This document shows positions 58,541 to 64,000 of a DNA stretch of 64,000 bases, one piece after another. Made by a program: the position numbers and the translations under genes. The notes under the pieces were generated by a model. The model was not told where the DNA came from, made no database searches, and was given only the letters and a program-made list of their open reading frames with translations. The stretch's first letter is position 1, and each line of letters starts with the position of its first letter. The stretch is from DASQHW01 sp038238245 (GTDB taxonomy: Bacteria; Actinomycetota; Acidimicrobiia; IMCC26256; PALSA-610): contig JBBRXX010000008.1 of NCBI GenBank assembly GCA_038238245.1, positions 62,001 through 126,000 of the forward strand. The letters are read 5' to 3'.

Positions 58541-59752
58541 GTGACGGGGGCGAGACCTCTCGCCGGCGTGCGCGTGTTGGATCTGTCGCGCGTGCTCTCA
58601 GGGCCGTCGTGCGGCAAGGCGCTGGTCGATCTCGGTGCCGACGTGATCAAGCTCGAGCCACCCGAGGGCGACCTCACTCGAACCGCCCAACCGCGCGTCG
58701 GCGGGCTGCCGGTGTACTTCGCGCAGCAGAATTGCGGGAAGCGGTGCGTCTCGGTCGATCTCCATATGGACGCCGGCCGTGACATCGTCGCGGGGCTGGC
58801 GGGCGCGGTTGACGTCGTGCTCGAGAACTTCCGGCCGGGAGTGCTCGACCGGCTCGGCCTGGGCTATGACGCGGTGCGCGCCCGCAATCCCGCCGTCGTG
58901 TACTGCTCGATCAGCGGGTACGGACAAGACGGTCCGATGGCCAGCCGCCGCGCGTACGCGCCGGTGATGCACGCCGAGCTCGGATTGATGGAGTTCAGCG
59001 CGCGCCGGCTGCACGCCGAGCCCCGTGCTGAGGCCGTCTCGCACGCCGACCTTTACGCCGGCTTGCAAGCGACCGTGGGGATCCTCGCCGCACTCGTGCA
59101 GCGCGACCGCACAGGTTCGGGACAGCACATCGACGTGTCGATGGCCGAAGTGATGTTGCAGGCCACCGAATGGACCGCGGTCGAGCTGGCCGGAGGTGAC
59201 GGAGACCTCTTGCACATCTTCGGCAGCTTCAACGCGCCCGTGCTGCGCCTCGGCGACGGCACCGTCGTGCACGTGCCCGGCGATCCGGTGTCGAGCTTCC
59301 CCGCATGGTGCATCGCCATGCAGCGCACCGACCTCGTCGACGACGAACGGTTCGTCACGCGGGAGGCCCGGAACGCCAACCGGCCGGCGATGCTCGCGCT
59401 GTTCCAGGAGTTCGCCGCCACCTTCTCGAGCTTCGACGATTTCGAGATGTCGTTGGGGAAGGCGCGTCTCGCAGTGGGAGCGATGCGACCGCTCGCGAAC
59501 GTCGGTGTCGACGAGTGGGCGCGCGATCGTGAGGCATTGGTCGACGTCGGTGACGAGCGCACCGGACCGCTGCGGCTTCCTCGTTCGCCGTTCCGCTTCT
59601 CGGCGGCAACGGCCGGCACCACCGGCCGGCCCGCATGGCAAGGGCAACACAACCGCGAAGTCCTCCGCGAGCTGCTCGACCTGACCGACGACGAGATCGA
59701 TCGGTTGGAGCGCGACGGCGTGATCATGCAGCGGCCGGTGCAAGCCGACTGA
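58541..59752 (+). CDS. CaiB/BaiF family CoA-transferase
   Basis: This 403-residue class III CoA-transferase has LAGVRVLDLSRVLSGPSCGKALVDLGADVIKLEPPEGDLTR, NCGKRCVSVDLH, DVVLENFRPGVLDRLGLGYDAV, SGYGQDGPMA and the catalytic Asp in AVSHADLYAGLQATVGILAAL. It moves CoA between organic acids. GTG 58541 follows the previous stop by one base, so the two are coupled. It ends 8 nt from a convergent PhyH-like gene. Substrates are unknown. Confidence 0.92.
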   Translation: MTGARPLAGVRVLDLSRVLSGPSCGKALVDLGADVIKLEPPEGDLTRTAQPRVGGLPVYFAQQNCGKRCVSVDLHMDAGRDIVAGLAGAVDVVLENFRPGVLDRLGLGYDAVRARNPAVVYCSISGYGQDGPMASRRAYAPVMHAELGLMEFSARRLHAEPRAEAVSHADLYAGLQATVGILAALVQRDRTGSGQHIDVSMAEVMLQATEWTAVELAGGDGDLLHIFGSFNAPVLRLGDGTVVHVPGDPVSSFPAWCIAMQRTDLVDDERFVTREARNANRPAMLALFQEFAATFSSFDDFEMSLGKARLAVGAMRPLANVGVDEWARDREALVDVGDERTGPLRLPRSPFRFSAATAGTTGRPAWQGQHNREVLRELLDLTDDEIDRLERDGVIMQRPVQAD

Positions 59753-59760
59753 GCAAGCGG

Positions 59761-60648
59761 TCAGGTCGCGAGCTCGCCGCGCGCGAGCAGCTCGACCGGG
59801 TCTTGCATGCGCACCATGCCGAGATACCCGCCGCCGCGGGGAATGCTGTCGTGCAACGCGTAACCGAGGAGCTCTTGCGCACGGCGAGGAAGGGTGGCGG
59901 CGATTGCGGGCGGTATCGAAAGGTAGTTGTTCTCCTCGGTGCGCAACCAGCCGAGCGTGTAGCTCAAGTGCGCGCCGCGCCGCGGAATCGTCGTGGTGTT
60001 CGCGCCACCGGCATGGATCGTGCCGCCGGTATAGATGACGGCGGACCCGGCGGGCATCTCTGCGTATGCGATCTGTTCCGGTTCGGGCGCCGATCCAAGT
60101 ATTTGCTCGGCAGGAGTCAGCACGCGGTCGGGCCAGCGGTGGCTCCCGGGCACGATGCGGGTCGCGCCGTTGTCGCGCGTGAAGTCGACGAGCGCGATGA
60201 CCGACGCGAGCTGTACCTCGGGATGGGGATGCCTCAGATCGCTCCACACTGCCTCGTCGCGATGCAACCATTGCTCGTCCGCACCCGGACCCCGTTGCAG
60301 GAGATGCCCGAGGTTGAGCTGATAACGCGCGCACGACGGCAGCAGCACGCGGTCGCAGAGCGCGAGCAGGAGCGGATGACACATCACCTCGGTCGCGAAC
60401 GTCCGGGAAATGCCGGGAACCCCTGTCACTTGCTTCGTGGTTGCGCCGTGAAACGCCTGCATGACCGGGTTGAAGAACTGTTCGTTCGGGTCAGCCGCCT
60501 CGATGGCATCGTGGAGCTCGGCGTTCACGCGGTCGACGACAGGGGAACCGAGCAGCCCTTCGACGATGGCGGCGCCGTCGCGTTCGAGCGCGCCGAAGAT
60601 GGCGTCTGGTTCGGCGCTTGCCGGAAAGCGTTCGAGCATTGCGGCCAT
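59761..60648 (-). CDS. Phytanoyl-CoA dioxygenase (PhyH) family protein
   Basis: The 295-residue Fe(II)/2-oxoglutarate-dependent oxygenase has the metal motif in QWLHRDEAVWSD (HxD) and the distal His in AVIYTGGTIHAGGANTT. The 2-oxoglutarate-binding Arg is likely in the C-terminal PRRGAHLSYTLGWLRTEEN segment. It hydroxylates an acyl-CoA or small molecule next to a carbonyl. It lies 94 bp downstream of the ABC transporter genes on the same strand, and its expression may depend on a nearby promoter. Confidence 0.88.
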   Translation of the reverse strand: MAAMLERFPASAEPDAIFGALERDGAAIVEGLLGSPVVDRVNAELHDAIEAADPNEQFFNPVMQAFHGATTKQVTGVPGISRTFATEVMCHPLLLALCDRVLLPSCARYQLNLGHLLQRGPGADEQWLHRDEAVWSDLRHPHPEVQLASVIALVDFTRDNGATRIVPGSHRWPDRVLTPAEQILGSAPEPEQIAYAEMPAGSAVIYTGGTIHAGGANTTTIPRRGAHLSYTLGWLRTEENNYLSIPPAIAATLPRRAQELLGYALHDSIPRGGGYLGMVRMQDPVELLARGELAT

Positions 60649-60742
60649 CGTGAACGACCTTGGTGCGTTGGGAGTCGCGCCACTTTCCGACGCGCCGGAA
60701 GGTTATGCCTTCAACAGCATGACGATCACCGGCGAGCACGTC

Positions 60743-61528
60743 TCAGGCCCAGGAGAGCTTCGCCTCCTCGACGCCGAATCGCATTGCCGCGATGACCGTG
60801 AACCCGGCGCTGAACGCGGCGAGGACAGCGATGGGAAGCGCGACGGAGGAGAGTCCGCCGCCGGCGATGATGACGCTGTTGAACCCGCGCATTGCCCAGT
60901 AGGTCGGTGTGGCGGGGGCGATGCGCTGCGCCCAGGTTGGCAGCAGGTAGAAGGGGGTGACCGCGCCGCCGATGCCCGCGAGCAGCATCGCGCCGAGGTT
61001 CGTTGCCGCGTTCAGTTGCAGGATCGATCGACACACTGCGAGGAGCATGAAGCCGAGCGCGACCTCCATGACGGCGAGCATCGCGGCGACGAGCAAGAAC
61101 GCAGGCAATGAGCCTCGGATGTGGAGGTCGAAGAGCAACCCGCCGAGGCCGAGCATCACGGTGAGTTGCACGGCGAGGCTGAGAATGGGTGCGATGCTCT
61201 TGCCGAGCATCAGCTCCCACGTTTCGAGATGACTGGCGCGCAGGCGTTCCCACGTCGACCACGCGTGCTCGCGAAACACGGCGAAGCCGAGGTTCCCGAC
61301 CAGAAAGCCGCTGAACAACACGGCCGCGCCCGGGACGACTTGGGCGGCGCCGTTCACCTCGTGGTTCGTGTAGCGGATGCTCATGGCGGCGCCGAACGCG
61401 CCTTTGGTGAAGGCCATGAACCCGAGCGGCATGATCGTGAAGATGAGGAGGAAGACCGGGTCGCGGCGCAGGATGCGCAGGTCGTGTCGCGCGATCGCCA
61501 TGATGCGGCGAAGGCTTGATCCGTTCAC
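60743..61528 (-). CDS. ABC-2 type transporter permease
   Basis: This 261-residue membrane protein has six predicted helices and the ABC-2 pattern ARHDLRILRRDPVFLLIFTIMPLGFMAF, WSTWERLRASHLETWELMLGKSIAPIL, and the closing MRGFNSVIIAGGGLSSVALPIAVLAAF. GTG 61528 overlaps the stop of the ATPase gene (GTGA), so the two are translated as a unit. The exporter probably moves a drug or lipid-linked compound outward; the cargo is not known. Confidence 0.9.
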   Translation of the reverse strand: MNGSSLRRIMAIARHDLRILRRDPVFLLIFTIMPLGFMAFTKGAFGAAMSIRYTNHEVNGAAQVVPGAAVLFSGFLVGNLGFAVFREHAWSTWERLRASHLETWELMLGKSIAPILSLAVQLTVMLGLGGLLFDLHIRGSLPAFLLVAAMLAVMEVALGFMLLAVCRSILQLNAATNLGAMLLAGIGGAVTPFYLLPTWAQRIAPATPTYWAMRGFNSVIIAGGGLSSVALPIAVLAAFSAGFTVIAAMRFGVEEAKLSWA

Positions 61529-62481
61529 GACGCGGTCTCGCCCTCGTCGGTGGTTTCGTCGGCCGAGTAGCGGCGACCGGTCAGGGCCATGAACACGCTT
61601 TCCAGGCTGGGTCGCTTCACGTCGACGGAGACGACGCGGTCCGCGTCGTTGCCGAGCTGTCCGATGATGCCGGCCATCGCGATCCCCGGTTGTTCCGTCG
61701 TGAGACGAAGGGTGGAGCCGTCGACTTCGATCTCGTGACCGCGGAGACGGGGCGCGTCGCCGTCGAAGGTGATTTCGAGACCGCCCGATCCGTGGGAGGC
61801 GATGAGATCTTCGAGCGAGCCGCGCGCCAAGAACCGGCCGCGGTCGAGGATCGCGACACTCGCGCCGAGCTCTTCGATCTCCGGGAGATAGTGCGTCGAG
61901 TAGACGACCGCGGTGCCATCCCGTGCCGCGAGTGCGGTGACCGCCGCAAGGAGACGGGCTCGCGTGCTCACATCCACGCCGGTCGTCGGCTCATCCAACA
62001 AGAGCACCCGCGGACGGTGCAGCAGGGCCATCGCGGTGTGCAGGCGCCGCTTCTCGCCTCCCGAAAGGTGACGCGCCAGGCGCGGAAGGAACTCAGTGAG
62101 CTCGAGCGTCTCGGCGACCTCCTCGACGCGCGCGTCTCGTTGCGGATTCCGGTAGCCGCAAAGATCGGCGAACAGGACGAGGTTCTCCCAGACGGTCACC
62201 GTCGGGTAGATCCCGGTCTCCTGGGCGGCCAGACCCACCTGGGCGCGGGCCGCGCGCCCGCCCGTTGCCATGTCGATACCGGCGACGCTCACGCGACCGG
62301 AGTCGGCGTTTCGCAGTCCCGCGACAATGGAGACGAGCGTCGTCTTGCCCGCACCGTTCGGCCCGAGCAGTCCACATACCTCACCGGGCTCGACGCGCAA
62401 GCTCACGCCATCCAGCGCGACCCGGTCGCCATACCGTTTCACGACCGATTCGACTTCGAGCGCCGCCCTCGAATCTGGCAC
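61525..62481 (-). CDS. ABC transporter ATP-binding protein
   Basis: The 318-residue ATPase has Walker A LLGPNGAGKTTLVSIV, the Q-loop AAQETGIYPTVTVWENL, signature HLSGGEKRRLHTAMALLHRPRVLLLDEPTTGVD (with Walker B) and the H-loop VYSTHYL. A C-terminal extension of about 90 residues (GLEITFDGDAPRLRGHEIEVDGS, VDVKRPSLESVFMALTGRRY) is typical of DrrA-like drug exporters. GTG 62481 is chosen because upstream codons lack family features. GAGACT lies 7 nt before the start on the minus strand. It is divergent from trmL. Confidence 0.92.
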   Translation of the reverse strand: MPDSRAALEVESVVKRYGDRVALDGVSLRVEPGEVCGLLGPNGAGKTTLVSIVAGLRNADSGRVSVAGIDMATGGRAARAQVGLAAQETGIYPTVTVWENLVLFADLCGYRNPQRDARVEEVAETLELTEFLPRLARHLSGGEKRRLHTAMALLHRPRVLLLDEPTTGVDVSTRARLLAAVTALAARDGTAVVYSTHYLPEIEELGASVAILDRGRFLARGSLEDLIASHGSGGLEITFDGDAPRLRGHEIEVDGSTLRLTTEQPGIAMAGIIGQLGNDADRVVSVDVKRPSLESVFMALTGRRYSADETTDEGETAS

Positions 62482-62542
62482 GACACGGAGTCTCGTCGAC
62501 TTTCCGGACGGTCGCGGAGCATTTCCTTGGCACAATGACGCG

Positions 62543-63052
62543 ATGCTCGAAGTCGTGCTGGTGGAGCCGCAGATCGCCACGAACACCGGCAACATCATCC
62601 GGCTGTGCGCGAACGCCGGCGCCCGGCTCCACCTCGTACGACCGCTCGGCTTCGCGCTCGACGACGCCGCGCTGCGCCGGGGTGGACTCGACTACCACGA
62701 GCTCACGGAGACACAGATCTGGGACACCTGGGAAGACTGCCGGGCCGGGCTCGGTGGGGAGCGGCGCTGGTTTGCCACGACCTCGCGCGTTCCCTCTCGA
62801 CGCTACGACCACGTCGCCTACCGGTCAGGCGATGTCGTTGCGTTCGGGTGCGAAGCGGACGGGCTCGGCGAGGTGCTGCTCGCGGAGTTCGCGGCTGCAC
62901 ATCGGCTGCACATTCCGATGCGTCCGTCGAACCGCAGCCTGAATCTCGCGAATGCCGTGAGCATCGTTGCGTACGAAGCGTGGCGTCAGCACGACTTCGC
63001 AGGCGCGTCGACGGGAACGTTCCAGGAATCGCTGCGCGCCCGGCCAGGGTAA
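62543..63052 (+). CDS. trmL: tRNA (cytidine(34)-2'-O)-methyltransferase (TrmL-like SPOUT enzyme)
   Basis: This 169-residue SPOUT methyltransferase has MLEVVLVEPQIATNTGNIIRLCANAGARLHLVRPLGFALDD, the typical TrmL N-terminus, and the knotted C-terminal motifs VVAFGCEADGLGEVLL and IPMRPSNRSLNLANAVSIVAYEAWRQ. It 2'-O-methylates the wobble base of leucine tRNAs. The 61-bp divergent gap from the ABC genes contains ACAATGACGCG just before the start. Only minor variation from E. coli TrmL is seen. Confidence 0.93.
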   Translation: MLEVVLVEPQIATNTGNIIRLCANAGARLHLVRPLGFALDDAALRRGGLDYHELTETQIWDTWEDCRAGLGGERRWFATTSRVPSRRYDHVAYRSGDVVAFGCEADGLGEVLLAEFAAAHRLHIPMRPSNRSLNLANAVSIVAYEAWRQHDFAGASTGTFQESLRARPG

Positions 63053-63103
63053 AATCATTCGTCGGCGGGGTGCAGGTGTGTTCACCAAGGAGAACCTGGT
63101 CCA

Positions 63104-63583
63104 ATGGAGATTGTTCGCAATGACGATGGCTCGCTCGTCGTTCCCGTGCAGCAACAGCGCCAGCACGACGGCGATGACGACGCGTCGTCGGCACGTGCCG
63201 ATGGCGCATCGAGCGAGACGCATGACGCGCCCACGACTCGCCTGCTCCATCCGGGTGAAGGCGGGTACGACGAGGCGCTGGCCGAGTGGGATGCCCAACA
63301 GAACCCCGATCGACCGCCGGTGGTCTCGACCGCACGCGGTCGAGAGGAAGCCATGACCCTCGTACATGCGGTGGCGACCTCGCCCGATCACGCCGTTGCG
63401 CCGGCGCTCGAGGCGCTCGCGGATCCGGAGGCCACCGGACAGGCGTTGCGCCACGTTCTTGTCGGTGGGGTGCACTCGGTCGAAGCGTTTGCCAACGAGG
63501 TCGCCGAGGCACAGGGCGGCGACCCGCTCGCGGCGCACGAGGCCACGAAGATCATCGGTGAGGTGCTCGCGGAGCTCGACTGA
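63104..63583 (+). CDS. Uncharacterised acidic protein, 159 aa
   Basis: A ribosome site AAGGAG (63089-63094) precedes the ATG. The N-terminal third is charged and low-complexity (QQQRQHDGDDDASSARADGASSETHD); the C-terminal part is helical (EEAMTLVHAVATSPDHAVAPALEALADPEATGQALRHVLV, SVEAFANEVAEAQGGDPLAAHEATKIIGEVLAEL). There is no signal or membrane segment. I do not recognise the family and give it no function. Confidence 0.6.
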   Translation: MEIVRNDDGSLVVPVQQQRQHDGDDDASSARADGASSETHDAPTTRLLHPGEGGYDEALAEWDAQQNPDRPPVVSTARGREEAMTLVHAVATSPDHAVAPALEALADPEATGQALRHVLVGGVHSVEAFANEVAEAQGGDPLAAHEATKIIGEVLAELD

Positions 63584-63588
63584 CGCCG

Positions 63589-63610
63589 CCGCACGCGGAA
63601 CCGTGTGCGG
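63589..63610. terminator. Hairpin between convergent genes
   Basis: CCGCACGCGG (63589-63598) pairs with CCGTGTGCGG (63601-63610) with one mismatch around AA. It begins 6 nt after the stop of the 159-aa gene and ends 3 nt before the stop of the zinc-ribbon gene on the other strand. Confidence 0.5.
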
Positions 63611-63612
63611 TG

Positions 63613-63780
63613 TTAGAAGCGGGTCTCGGTGTCGATCGAGATGGACTGGCCCTCGGGAGCAACGCCGACCCGGCACGGTGGGCAGGTAGTGGGTGTCGAC
63701 CCGTCCTTGAACTTGCCGGCCTTGAACATACGTTTGCATTCGTCGCACTCGACGAATGTCTCGCGTGGTCGTGAGGTCAC
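63613..63780 (-). CDS. Small zinc-ribbon protein, 55 aa
   Basis: This short frame encodes MTSRPRETFVECDECKRMFK..., with two CxxC pairs (CDEC and CPPC) 18 residues apart, the classical zinc-ribbon knuckles, and a C-terminus rich in Ser, Ile and Asp (SISIDTETRF). TAGAGT lies 6 nt before the GTG start, matching the leaderless pattern. Coding is supported by the Cys spacing and by the hairpin just after its stop. It probably binds zinc and DNA, RNA or a protein; no family is assigned. Confidence 0.75.
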   Translation of the reverse strand: MTSRPRETFVECDECKRMFKAGKFKDGSTPTTCPPCRVGVAPEGQSISIDTETRF

Positions 63781-63896
63781 ACCCGCACTCTACTCACCAA
63801 CGCGCCGTCCTCAGTCCGGGTCGCGGGAGGTGTGCCGGGCACTATCCTTCCGGACCGGATGTCCTCTCTCGGTGGCGGCGACGTGAGCGGTCCGGA

Positions 63897-64000
63897 GTGT
63901 TGAGGACCACGTCCCTCGCGGTCGGCGACGCCGAGGATTATGCATCGGTCCCCGTCGAGGATCCGCCCCCGCGGCCCGGGTCACGGTCGGACGGCCGCGG
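63897..64000 (+). CDS. Start of an unidentified gene (partial, runs off the right edge)
   Basis: From GTG 63897 a frame (MLRTTSLAVGDAEDYASVPVE) stays open to the window edge. A 14-codon frame starting at ATG 63859 ends with a TGA that overlaps the second codon of this frame, which could make it a leader peptide. No ribosome site is seen and nothing in the 34 codons identifies a family. The start is unsure. Confidence 0.35.
   Translation, partial: MLRTTSLAVGDAEDYASVPVEDPPPRPGSRSDGR

Noticed and set aside
1..64000. CRISPR array, rRNA, prophage or intact insertion sequence
   Set aside because: No regularly spaced repeats, rRNA sequence, phage structural genes or transposase were seen on either strand.

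Overview
The window is GC-rich chromosomal DNA from an actinobacterium. The gene content suggests an uncultured soil or freshwater member of the Acidimicrobiia or a relative. Evidence includes mycobacterium-like LigB and LigD-phosphoesterase proteins, F420/FMN proteins of the Ddn and LLM types, a FadD17-like CoA ligase, many acyl-CoA and CoA-transferase genes, frequent GTG starts, and repeated leaderless promoters (TANNNT 6-8 nt before the start codon). The species cannot be named from sequence alone. No rRNA, CRISPR array, phage or intact transposon was seen.

0-12 kb: the 5' part of a LigD-type 3'-phosphoesterase; an SRPBCC protein; a CrtI-like oxidoreductase; a large lipoprotein; the methionine genes metY-metX (O-acetylhomoserine route); a lipoprotein intradiol dioxygenase; an SDR whose ribosome site lies in a long hairpin below a CHRD gene; a serine hydrolase; and a PAP2 phosphatase. 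12-26 kb: an APH-like kinase divergent from a unit of a CrtC-like protein, a P450 and an acyl-CoA ligase; tRNA-Gly; a GGDEF/EAL protein; tRNA-Pro; two F420/FMN split-barrel proteins; a CAP lipoprotein; a thioesterase; an epoxide hydrolase-like protein; a methyltransferase; LigB; and an aldo/keto reductase. 26-42 kb: GNAT and monooxygenase genes; an SDR fused to a membrane domain; an aminotransferase/omega-amidase pair; an FAD oxidoreductase; an LLM oxidoreductase; a D-aminoacylase; a histidine/acid-rich unknown protein; gcvP under a tandem glycine riboswitch; and a SnoaL/DUF35/thiolase-like operon divergent from an acyl-CoA dehydrogenase.

42-57 kb looks like accessory DNA in decay. It has a cyclase-domain/AAA regulator, an SDR-DUF2867 protein, a relic of an acyl-CoA dehydrogenase 3' end, a broken serine hydrolase, an acyl-CoA dehydrogenase with a 1-nt frameshift, a ferredoxin/methyltransferase/SnoaL operon beside a LuxR regulator, and a LuxR fragment. 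57-64 kb is denser again: an ArsR-SRPBCC-DUF899 operon with a palindrome centred on the ArsR start, a DsbA-like protein coupled to a CoA-transferase, a PhyH dioxygenase, an ABC-2 exporter, TrmL, and a small zinc-ribbon protein.

Functionally the window is dominated by lipid, steroid-like and aromatic CoA-ester catabolism: P450, FadD, acyl-CoA dehydrogenases, DUF35/thiolase pair, CoA-transferase, thioesterase and SnoaL folds. One-carbon and sulfur amino-acid metabolism is a second theme (MetX, MetY, GcvP, and a possible methionine-salvage transaminase/omega-amidase). All functions are inferred from motifs visible in the translations; no database search was run.
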